A stretch of DNA of 64,000 bases from Harmothoe impar. Taxonomy: Eukaryota; Annelida; Polychaeta; Phyllodocida; Polynoidae. A program made the position numbers and the translations under genes. The notes below the pieces were generated by a model. The model was not told the origin of the DNA. It ran no database searches and saw only the letters and a list, made by a program, of their open reading frames with translations. The stretch covers positions 7,006,001-7,070,000 of the forward strand of contig OX381721.1 of assembly GCA_947462335.1 (NCBI GenBank). The letters are read 5' to 3'. Below, one piece after another: positions 1-12,400 of this stretch. How positions within the stretch are numbered: the stretch's first letter is position 1; every line of letters starts with the position of its first letter.

Positions 1-152
1 CCTTAGTGGTCATGATGCATGAATGCAGCCCTGTCAAATAACATGCTAGAGCTGCATTCAAGCATCAAGCCAGCCCTACAGGGTTGAGACACTTCCAAAG
101 TGTCAGCATGATGCACCACCAGCGAGTAACATACATCCTTAAAGGGTTAAGG
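1..152. repeat. Palindromic 'ATGCAT' MITE-like repeat, copy 1
   Basis: Contains ATGATGCATGAATGCAG and its partner CTGCATTCAAGCATC, then GTCAGCATGATGCACCA, and ends CCTTAAAGGGTT. The same building blocks recur in about 14 places in this window. Cut by the window edge. Confidence 0.7.
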
Positions 153-330
153 TATTTTTAAAGCATAAGAATTCACACAAATATCATAAATTGTTAGAAA
201 TAATCAAAATATATCACCAGCATGTTACTAACCGGTCAATGGTGTACATTTGAGGCTAGTACAGCAACTCTTAGTAATACGGCCATTTTAATTGACTACA
301 TCACACAGCAGCTACAACAAGACAACTTAC

Positions 331-401
331 TTTTCTTCTTCCTCCTTTTTCTTCTCTTCTTTTTCCTTTTCCTTGTCCCTATGCCGACTGGATTTTCCAT
401 C
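331..401 (-). CDS. DYNC2I1: DYNC2I1 exon 13, last exon inside the window
   Basis: 71 nt, acceptor TTTTGCAG, donor GTAAGT. Starts DGKSSRHRDKEKEK, ends two bases into a codon. The next exon lies left of base 1. Confidence 0.72.
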
Positions 402-3400
402 CTGCAAAATTGCCAATGGTTATGATCAAATTGTATTGATTGTAGATTAGGGTCCTAAAGGTTTTAACATCATACTAGCTGTCCTTAAGCACTCTTCACT
501 ATTTTCAGCTGTATTTTCAATACAATGTTAACAATCAATTGGAAACAGAAGCAATAAAGATTATGCAAGAGTAAAAATCATGTACAGAATTTAGTGATAC
601 TGCCAGCCTTGATCACATGCAAATGTGCGCATATACACCACCTCATCTCGATGCCGGCGCTCCCGCTCTTCTCTTCTCCTTTCCCTATCAGGATCCTTAT
701 CTTTATCGTCCCGATGTCTTCTTTTCTCTCCATTTTCATCCTCACGCCGATGCCGTTGGCGACGTTCTTCGTCAGTTTCATCAGGTCGTTTCCGTCGATG
801 TTCTCGATCTTCATCCTAACATCATTGTGAGGTGCAAAAGCAGTGCCAAACACTTCAAAAACACAGGTGAGGTGAAAGAAGCAAAGCATAGAATACCCCT
901 GCATTAACATTTTATGAGACTGAGTTTGCTCGTATACTTAAAAGAAAGAATATTTTTATTTAGAAATCCATTCTATTCTTATTGATATATAACCAACGTC
1001 TGAAGGACAAACCAGCTTGGTGTAAAAGCTTTTAATTCTTTATACATGTCTACACTTAAGATTAATTTACATAGTATTGCTTTGTCTCATTCATCAACTT
1101 AAAACCCTTGTCTTCACCATATTGTATAACATTTATGCCATGTATGATATGTATATGCCATATTTGCAAGCAAAACTGATCACACAAGATCATGAAGTAG
1201 GACTGCATCAAGCCAGTTATCACAGCCCAAAGATAACATGCTCAAAATGAACTAAATTGTAAAGGAATACATGATCAGGACGAACATTTAACTCTGTATA
1301 ATTATGTAGGGACAAAGTACTACCATAATTGTTAGTTTAAGCGTCAGTCTCATACGAGCACCGGGGTTGATTGGCATTGAAATTAATATGCGCCCGAGTA
1401 TTTAAACAAGCCACTATAGTGGGATATTCTGTCAATGTATACACTTGTTATAGAGAATCAATCCCTAGTGATGTCATGCATATTAAATATAGTAATTCTA
1501 GATCCATAAACAATCTTCACTACCTTATGACGCTTTTCCCGTCCATCATCGTCAGTTTTTTTGCGGTCCTCCCTCCGTTTCCGCCGCTCCTCATCATCCT
1601 GCATTGGATATCAAAATTAATGACCCATTGACACTATTAAAGTAGAAATTTCCTGGCTGTACTATAGGAACATTTGAAAACACTGCTGCTGGCCATGCTT
1701 ATAACTTACCTCTTTTATAATGTTATACAATTAGACACTGAAACTAACTACTGTAAATTCCTGCATATAACCCACACCTCGCGTATAACCCGCACTCCGA
1801 CTTTGGGAGAATCCTATAACCCGTATCAGAGGTCTGAATGTAGCGACTTTAGTACTGTACTATACTGACAAAACCCTCGTATTACCCACACCTAGACTTT
1901 GGTAATTTTGTAGAACCCGCACTGAAGGTTTGGCTCGTGGGTTAAACGCGAAAATTTATATTATGAATGATAAGGTAAAGGCATATATTTTTCTCACTGA
2001 TGTAGGTATTCTACTATTCTATGCTTGACATACAGTATATATGCAAGCATAATCTTTTATAAAGTTCACAAATAAGATACAGTGTGTGTCCAATTTTTGT
2101 AATTCTTCTATGAAGCGGTGAATATTGTTGAAAAACAATATTATATCCTGTTAGTCACAACACTCAATCTCTAATCTTCACAATTGTAAATCAGATGGGA
2201 AAAGATACTCTTTAGACATGCGAGATTTCATGAACAGCATCTTTTCTAATATCTATATTAACTGATGCACCAAGGGAGTGCTCATTTTTTAACAACAGGG
2301 GGGGGGGGTGGTGGATTTGGGGGGGGGGGGGTAAAAAATTTGGACCCCTTGACCGGGGGGGGGGTAAAAAATTTAGACCCCTCTTGGGGGGGGGTGAAAA
2401 AAATTCAAACTGTTTTGAGGGAAAAAGCCCGCGCGTTACTATGCTACAAAGGGGCGCGAATGCGCGCAATTTTCGGCCTGCCGGGGGGGGGGGGGGGGTA
2501 AAAAATTTCGACCCCTCTAGCGGGGGGGTGAAAAGATTTCGCGCGCTCCGCGCGAAATCTCACCGCCCCCCGCCTGTTGTTAAAAAATGAGCACTCCCCA
2601 ATAACAGTATTTATATATGTTTGCCATGTTTGACAGTATTCCTACACATCTAGCAGAACCATACGAGATGTATGGTACAACGCACTGACATGTTAGTACT
2701 AACATAGGTATTATGCATACAGTGGGATAAGGTTTGTCAAATTTCAGTGTTCAACAATATGATACATGTAGACATGGACAAATATTTCACTACAATAGCA
2801 TTAGTTGCTATGGTTACCTCATCATGATGCCTTCGTCGTCGTCTGTCATCATCCTTTTGTCAGAAGGGTTAATGTAAGATATTTCCAAATCTCAATTAAT
2901 TTTACAATTTCAACAAAGTTTTGAAGACTTTTTTTTACTCTAATCTGTTTTTTAAAAGGCGGGAGGCACTTAAAGTTGGTATCCCAACTGGGGTGGCTAG
3001 AATTGACCTCTCTCAATAATTACCTGAAAGTCTTGAATATATACTTCTCTTCTGAAATGGGTGCATAATTCTGGTTACCAAGAGTCTTAAAGGCTTTAAT
3101 GTAAAGTGTGTAATAGCATCCAGATGTCCAGCTTTCATGGAGAAAACTCAAGCATTGGCAAACTATCTGAGATATGCTGCCACCTGTGCAAATGTCAATG
3201 CATTAAGGTGTTCATGAATGGGAATGAGCTACTGGGTCTGCAATGGGAATATCTTGTCCACACTATGTACACAGCTGCCACCTTGTGGCTTAGAAGAGAG
3301 GCATGCTAATTGCTTTATTTTTGACTGCTCAGTGGAAATTGGTTTTTGCTATTGTGTGTGGATTTTTGTATAGAAATAGTTTTCATAGAGCTTTAATACT

Positions 3401-6400
3401 TCCACATATGTCTTAGAATATCATCATGCTTATCCCCATGGCGGAAGTGGAAATTTGTCACTGCTATACAGTTGTCAGTATTGGGATACTAACTTTAAGG
3501 GGGAAGGGGGGGGGGGGTAATTTCCTTAAATGTGGTAACTTGAAAATTATGATAAATACATGTATGATCACTTGAAAATGTGTGACCAGAAAGGCACTTG
3601 CCTTTCAAAATACTCACATTGTCAATTTAGATGGAACAATATATGAATAAAAGCTTGTGACGTCATTCATAAGAAAAGACAATTTAAAATAAAGAAGCTC
3701 ATTCTTCACAGCTAATTGTATGGTAGTAGTTTTTGAAAAGCTGGCAAAGTACCTTCAGTAGTTAGTTACACATGATTTTGGGTAATGTATAAAATATACA
3801 AAGAACAGGTACTTTCAACATCTTGATGCTGTTTAACTGTTTAATCATTCTGTCACTTTTATCTAGATATTATATCATAGTAATTACCTCGCCATCATGG
3901 TGTCTCCTGCGTTTTTCTTTATCCTTCTCTTTGTCCTGAAGTAAACATGGAAAAAATGTTTTAATCTTACATGCCAAGATAGGAGTGACTCAGAAATATT
4001 CTGGGTGGGTTAGGAATGAATATGGATTATGAGATGCTAACATTGTCCAGGCATAACTAGTTATAGTTATCCTCATATTAGTGGTACAGACAGTGCCCCC
4101 TGGTGCTCTCCCTCAGAGGCTCCGGGAACTCTCCACTGCAGGAGGGGAGGAACTCTACTTTAGCAAGCAGCAAGCAGAGCAGGCAGAGCGACAGCAATTT
4201 GTTTTGTTTCTTTGTTATATTCTAATAAATAGGCCGGGTCATTTTATGACACACGGTTAACGCCACTTGCCATCATCGTTTACCTTTATCCACAGACTGT
4301 GGTATCCAGTAATGGTATGTAACACCATCCTCGTGACCATTTTGAACTCTCTCCACTGATTTATTCAATAACTTCAGGTCTGGGGGGATTTGGAAAATAC
4401 CTACAAGGAACAACCATCATTAATAGGAATTATATAACATAGGGGCATAGTTGTTAAATATAGCATTTACCTCGTCACCGCGGTGTCGCCTGCGCTTTTC
4501 TTTATCTTTGTCTTTGTCCTGAAAGAGATGGAAAATAAAAATAAATTTCAGAACAACCATAAAATAGAGGATATAGATAAGGATAGATTATTCAGGTATC
4601 TATTATGTACTTAGGAACACTCTTATTTATATACGAAGAAGGAGACATGTTGTTAGCATCATGAATTTAAGTGTTTACGTTTATGTTAGCATGTTGCATC
4701 TTATTTTACATTAGAAACATGTTTGAAAAATCATGTCATAAAATACCATTTTGTTAGGTATTGCATAGAACACATTTACAAACATTATGTACATTTGAAA
4801 ACAAATCACTTCCAGCAATGAGTATTAGTAACACAGAAACGTCATTTGGTTAATACTTTTCTGTTATATTGAAAAATCAATTTCAGAATTATTTCAAGCA
4901 GGCAAAGATGGTAAACCTCCCTTTTATAAAATTTTAACATTTGTAGTGGCCAAAGCCAATGATTGAGACAAAGTATTGTGACAGAAGTTGACTTGCTACT
5001 GTTTATTACCTTTTCCACATGAGAGCAGTTACAGGTGCATGGGTACTCTTACAGAGTTGATGAATTGTCCTGCAATCACATAGAATAGCCACAGGAGATC
5101 TCTTGGGTAGATACTTATTTCCTATGGTTTGACACAGTAGCACACATACAGCCCATACACTCCTTATAATGTCTTTGCAAGTCCTTTGGTGAGTGTAAAT
5201 GGAACTGTGTATAACTCCAACTTTAACTTTAACTGTACAAAGAATATTGTCTCCTATAGTCCTCAGGTACAAAGTCCAGCTTCAGCAAGTTCAATATAGT
5301 CCAATGTATACAGGTGGGGTAATCCTGGAGCACTCTGACACAGGTCTGCTCCCCATGGTGGTCTTGTAGGTACTGATTTCACCACCTCCACAGCACTGCC
5401 TTTTATAGGCCACAGACAGGATGATGCAATACACCAACATGCTGATGTCAGACTCTCAGAAAAAGTATGATGCAATAACCAAACTGGGTGATGAAACATA
5501 CATAGTACACAGTAGAAAGAGGATGATGAAATACCTCTACCTGATTGCAACATAGTCTGGAACACTCTAGAAGGGCGAGGTCAGCACCATATAAAAGAGA
5601 TGACGCAATACACCCACCTTATTGCAACACATACACTACATTCCCGGCCCCTTAAATGTGAACTATAGAAGTGAACATTTACAAACAACCTTAGTTCTTC
5701 ATAATATCAATATAAATATTTCAAACTTTACACTTGTATGAGTGACATGACAATGACATACACAATACTATCTATAGTGCATACAGTGAACAATAGAACA
5801 TAGTTCAAACATTAGCACACATAAATGATAATAACATACAACCTTTCATGGAACAACATTATCTGTGTATGTTCTTTACTATTTAGGTACAATACAATAT
5901 GCATAGTACTAACATCTCTGTGTACAATATGACATCATCTTGGATATCCTTTACTTACAAACACGACTAGATCATACATCTATGATGTGACAGATTCAAG
6001 CAAACAAAGTTTGTCAATAGGTCTCACGAGTACATTTGTAGCAGTTTTGACCTCTACAGACCGCACTAGGCCATCTTTACCTGGGAACGTTTTGACAACT
6101 CGACCAAGTGGCCAACTATTTCTAGGCAGATTTTCATCCATAACCAACACCACATCATTTGTTTGGACATTTCTCTTTGTTTCTAACCATTTCTGTCTAA
6201 GCTGCAATGTAGGGAGATACTCTTTTACCCACCGTTTCCAGAACTGGTCTGCCAAGTACTGTACATGCCTCCATCTACGACCATACATATCTTCCTTTCG
6301 GAAGGTTCCTGGGGATGCTCTAAGTTCTACACCTAGCTGAAGTAAGTCATTTGGGGTTAGAGGTTTCAAGTCCGTTGGATCGTCTGATACTGGAGTGAGT

Positions 6401-9400
6401 GGTCTACCATTGACAATGTATTCAACTTCACAGAATACTGTGCTCAACCTCTCATCGTCAAGGACTTGATCTTTGAGTATAGAATTCAGTACTTTGCGTA
6501 CTGTCCTGATTTGTCTTTCCCAGACTCCTCCCATGTGAGATGCAGCTGGTGGGTTGAACTCCCACTTGATTTCTCTGATGAGAAGACTTTCCTTGGTTTT
6601 GTGATCTTCATTCCACCTTCGTAGCGACTCATGCAGCTCCTTGTTTCCTCCAACAAAGTTGGTTCCATTGTCTGACCTGATCTTCTCAGGAACCCCTCTT
6701 CTAGAGATAAACCTTATCAAGGAGTTGATGAATGAGTCTGCATCCATTGAATTTAGCACCTCAATGTGTATTGCCCTTGTTGTCAAACAGGTGAACAAAC
6801 AGCCATACCTTTTCTCTTGGCTCCGGCCCCTCTTCACATAGAAGGGGCCGAAGCAGTCTACTCCTGTGTAGGTGAAGGGTGGTTTGTGAGGTGTAACTCT
6901 GTCCTTTGGCAGGTCAGCCATCCTCTGGACACCTAATTTTCCTCTCAATTTCTTGCATATCACACAGTTCTGCAGTACCCTATTTACCAAGGGACGCCCT
7001 TGTGGTATCCAGTATCTCTCCCGCAGTCTTGAGAGCACATACTCTCGTCCTGAATGTTTGGAGATCCACTCATGAGTGTGTCGTACAATCAGCTCTGCAA
7101 CATGGTGGTCCTTTGGTAATATCAAGGGGTGCTTGGCAGAGTCAGTTATAGGTGCACTTTGAAGTCTGCCTTGTACTCGGAGCATGTTATCCTCATCTCT
7201 GAACGGCTCCAATTTGTAGATAGTGCTTTTATGGGAGACTTGCTTACCTGATGCCAGGCTGGTGAGCTCATCTGAATAGCACCTTCTTTGCACATGCCTG
7301 ATAATGCCCTTCTCAGCATTTTGGAGCTCATCCACAGATAGATCAGAAGTCAGTTTGGGCTTTCCCTTTCGGAGCCACTCGCCAAAGCGAATCAGCCATG
7401 CAACTGCCTTCTTCAAACGAAACCAGCTTGAATATCGTTTGAACATTTGTTCCAAGCGGTCTTCTGGATCTGTGACTGCAATGCAAACCTTGGCTTCTTT
7501 CTTGTCTTCATGATCATCCAATAGTAGGTCAGGAGATCTTTGAGGAACAACTGGCCACTGGGACTTGTCTTCCCACAAGAAGTCCGGCCCCTGTTTCCAT
7601 CTTCTGCTGGATAGCATTTCACTTGCACTGAGGCCACGAGAAGCATCATCAGCTGGGTTTGACTTGGTGTCTACGTACCTCCATTGGGTCGGTGATGATC
7701 CATCAAGGATGATTGCTACTCTGTTGGCAACAAAAGTCTGAAACCGCTTGGTGGTGTTTTTGATGTACTGCAAGACTATCATGCTGTCAGTCCAAAAGAT
7801 GGATTTGGTAACTTCCAGGCGTATCTCTCTGCGGAGCAGGCTATCCATCTTAACAGCCACCACAGCTCCTGAAAGTTCTAGTCTTGGAATAGTCATGTGT
7901 TTGACGGGAGCAAGTCGTGATTTACCCAGCAAGAATGAACAGTGGACATCTCCTTGCTCATTCACCACACGTAGATAAGAAGTTGTGCCGAAGGCTTCTT
8001 CAGATGCATCAGAGAAATGGTGAAGTTGGATTTTCACACACTTACCAAAGTCTTGTGGTATGAGGCAACGCCTTATCTTAAACTCTTCAAGACGTGGGAG
8101 ATCCTCTAGCCATCTTTTCCATTTCTTTATGTTGTCAGGTTCCAGTTCATCATCCCATCCTTTCTCTCTTTTGCATTCATCTTGGAATATCTTCTTAGCT
8201 TGTAGTATGAATGGGCATACAAATCCCAACGGGTCATACACTGAACTGACCACTCTGAGAAGCCCTCTTCTGGTGAAAGTCACTTCCTTTTGCTTGATCC
8301 TGATGCCAAACATGTCTTCCTGGGTATCCCATTGGACACCTAGTGCTCTCTCAATAGGAAGGGCTGCTGAATCAAGGTCTAGGTCTTTGACTTCCTTTGC
8401 TCTGTCCTCAGGTGGAACAGATTCTATAACCTCTTTGCTGTTGGAGATCCATTTGGTCAGGCGGAAACCTCCAAGTTTCAGGAGTTGACAAAGTTCCTCT
8501 ACCAGTTTCTTTGCCTGATCCACTGTTGACAGTGACTTGAGACAGTCATCTGCATAGAAGTTCTCCATCACGGTCTTGACAGTTTCTTCATCAAACTCAG
8601 TCTTGTGGTCCTCAGCAGTGCGTTTTAGAGCAAAGCTTGCACAACTAGGGCTCCATACTCCACCAAACAAGTGCACTGCCATCTTGTAAGTCTGTGGAGG
8701 AAGGTCAGGGTTACCATCTTTCCACCACAGGAACCTTAATACGTCTCTGTGTTGCGGAGACACACGCACTTGATGGAACATGGCTTCTATGTCTCCCATG
8801 ATTGCTATGTGGTCTTCCCTGAATCTTAGTAGCACGCCTATCAGTTTGTTGGTCATATCAGGGCCTTGCAGCACTTGCTTGTTTAATGATGTACCACCAT
8901 ATTCTGCTGCACAATCGAAGACAATCCTAAGCTTTCCTGGCTTATTTGGACTTGTAACGGAATGGTGTGGGATATACCACTTGATTCCATTATCCTTATC
9001 ATCATCACTGTCTTGAACAGGTTCTGCATATCCCTTCTGGAGTAAATCCTCTATACCTGTCTTGTAAAGTCTATGAAGATCAGGATCCTTTGACAGTCTT
9101 CTCCCAAGACTCTGTAGACGTTTCTCTGCCATTTTCTTGTTGTCTATCAGTGCTGGTGGTGTGACCTTAAAGGGTATGTCCATCTCATAATGTTGATCTT
9201 TGAGTGTGATGGACTCATTCCAGACATCCAAAACTCTTTTGTCATCTTGAGACATCTGTGGGAGACTTCCAGCCAACGTCTGTCCCACGTCCAGTTTCCA
9301 GAACTGCTCAACTTGAGCTTCAAGTCTCACATCTGGTCCCTGGTCAGCTTGAATGAAGTGGCAAACAGCAGAATCATTTGAATTCCCACTTTGCATTGGG

Positions 9401-12400
9401 CCATTGAGTGTCCATCCTAGACTTGTTCTGGTGGCATAGGGTTCATTTTCCCTTCCTCGCCTCACTTCGAGGGGAATCAGTGCATCTGGGACATCTTGAC
9501 CAATGAGGAGAGTAATGCCTGATTTCTCTTGCAGAGGTATTTCCAGACACTTGAGATGATCCCATTTCTTAACATCTGCTTGTGATGGTGCACTGTCCCT
9601 TAGGCTTGGAAACCTGCTCAGTGCATAGACTCTAGGAAGTTTGACAACCTTACGTTTCTTCTTTGGTCCTTTTGTTGCTGTGACTTCTAGAGAGACTTCA
9701 AGGGCATCCATATCTTTCCCTTCACTCAGGGTCTCTAATGATAGAGAGGTATTTTCTCCTTTTAGTTCTAGTTGCTTGACCAAGTCCTTTGAGCAGAATG
9801 TCTTGTTGCTTCCTGGATCAAGCAGGGCATGTGTGCGTATGTAATTGGTCTGACCCTTTCCTCGCACATACACAGGAACTATAGGTAAGGCGACCTTTGT
9901 GCTTTCAACGTCTGATTGCCCACATGCATAGCTCTTGGCTTCTACCGGCTTGTCTGGGGACTTCTGCTCCTCATTCTGTTCTCTGTCCTTTGCAGACTCA
10001 GGCTCGAAGACTTTCAATGGTTGATGCAGCAATGTTGCGTGTTTCCCCTTACAATCCTTCTCTTGACAGCCTCTGGGTCTTCTACATTCTTTAGATGTAT
10101 GATTGCTGTAGTCAAGACAATTGAAACACAGTCTCTTTTCTTTTGCCACTTCCCTTCTCTTTTCCAGGGGCATCTTCTTAAACTTCTCACATCCACTCAC
10201 TGTGTGACCATCAGCATCACACATGCGACACTTGTAGCTCTTGGGCTTATCCTTCGGTGATGCATCAGTGGATTTGAGCTTTGTATCTTGACTTGAGCTG
10301 GGACTAGACTTATCAGTAACCTTTACATTAAAGCTTGATCCCTTCTTCTTGGGTAGGGAAGGCTTAGGCTTTGCTTCCTTGGGGGCTGACCCTATATTTC
10401 CAAATACTGGGTCATTGGCCTCTCCAGCTGCCATCTCAAGGAATTTTAGAAACTCATCAAAGTTTGGATATTCTCCAAATCTCTCACGGGCCTTATATGC
10501 CTCCTTGCGCCATTGGGTTTGAAGATACATGGGCAACCTTGTCAGGATCTTCACCATTCGGTCCTGTGAGTCTACTTCTTTAAGCTTGTTCATAGCATGC
10601 AGTGTCTCCAAACAGCCCCTGACATCATCAGCAAAGTCCTGAAGGGCTTCACCATCATTTGGCTTCACTGCTGGGCCTTCAGTTATCTTAGAGATACATG
10701 CCTTCGAGATTACAAAGTCATTGCCAAATCTTTGTTTCAACAGATATCTTGCTTTCTTGTAACCTTCTGTTGCGGTCATCAATGCACATGGCTGTATCAC
10801 CTTTAATGCCTTGCCTGTACAGTACTCTAACAGCCTATTAAGTCTATCAATATCCTCAACATCAGTCTTATCAACACAGCTGTCAAAGGCATTCATGAAT
10901 GTCCAATACTTCAAAGGATCCCCATCAAAGGTTGTCAGGCTAGTCTTAGGAAGGCGAATGACATTGAGCATTTGGCGTTGAGTCATCATCTGAGATTCTA
11001 GAGCTGACTGACTCCTCTCCTGGATTTCACCTAAAGTTTCACTAAGACCCTTTAAAACTGGTTCAGACGGTTGCTTTATGGTTACTGGAGCTTGTGGTGA
11101 TTTAACTAGCTCCATGAGCTTAGCTACTTGTCCAATGGTGAATGTCTCATCTGACCTTTTATCAGCATTCTCTGTTACTGGAGATCCTGTCCACTCAGGT
11201 GCAAATGGGTTGAGCATTGACCTTCCCACACCCCCTGATCCTTTGTTGTCTGAGCTAAAGGTTGTAGGTTTGTTGGTCTTTTGGGCAGTACTAGCACTTA
11301 TGGGACCCCCCAGATGACGGTAGGCCCTACTGGCAATAGTTGAATCAAGCATCTCCCCACATTGCAACTTTACATCAGTATCTTCTCTAGCTACAACATT
11401 ATCATAAACAGAATCAAAGTTAACATTTGAACAGTTATCAACAAACGTTTGACTGACCTTTGAACCTTTATACACATACTCAGGATTATGAACACTCTTG
11501 GTCAGGACCTCTTCTTCTGCTGCTGCAGCAGCAAGTTCAGTCTGCATTTGTAGCTGCTGACGGCGTAGCTCCAGTTTCTTCTTTTCAAGCTCTAGCCTTT
11601 GCTGCTTCTCCCTCTGATGATGTGTAGCTTCTCTGCGTTGACGTTCGGCTTCTACCTGCCTCTGACGTTCGACTTCTTCGCGCTGACGTTCGGCTTCTTC
11701 GTGCTGACGTTCGGCTTCCTGGTGCAGTTGTAGCTGGGTGAGCTCAAGCTCTTGCAGCTCCTGGAGAGCTCTAGCCTTGACTTCAAGGGCAGCCCGTTTC
11801 GCAACTGCCTTGGTTCTGGTACTTGATGCCCGCGACGCCCTGGATGTGGCACCAGAGCCACCCTGTGACACACTATCCTCAGGTTTGACACTCTCCTGCA
11901 GGCTACGCTGTTCCTGAAGACAGATATATTGTCTTTGTGCACCTTGAAACCTGTCTTCAAGTTGTTGATACCAGGCCTCTTCATCAGTGGCCCTATCAGG
12001 TTGAATGTCCAGCACTAAATCCATGAAGTCATGGTGCACTGAATATAAGTCCTTAAATGCAGATGTCATCTTCTCAGCTGCAACTTGAAGTTCAGGTAGA
12101 CCGGCGTCACATTGCATCAGTTGTATCAGCATGTTAGTCTTTTTGGTCAGGTGACCAGCATAACCACCTCTTGAACGGCGTAGTGCCAACAATTTCTCAG
12201 TATTGACACTATGAGGGTCCAGCATCTTGCTTGGTTCTCTTTGCCTTGAACCTGTATGTGACATGATGACTTACTTGGTGTACTTGCTGAATATCCTGGT
12301 TCTTGTAGACTATTCTTTGTACCAAATGTAGTGGCCAAAGCCAATGATTGAGACAAAGTATTGTGACAGAAGTTGACTTGCTACTGTTTATTACCTTTTC

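Noticed and set aside
594..910. Plus-strand and alternative-frame open frames at 594-910
   Set aside because: Overlap DYNC2I1 exon 12; open because of its biased codon content.
5987..12264. Numerous open frames on both strands within the BEL element
   Set aside because: Shadows of the gag-pol frame.
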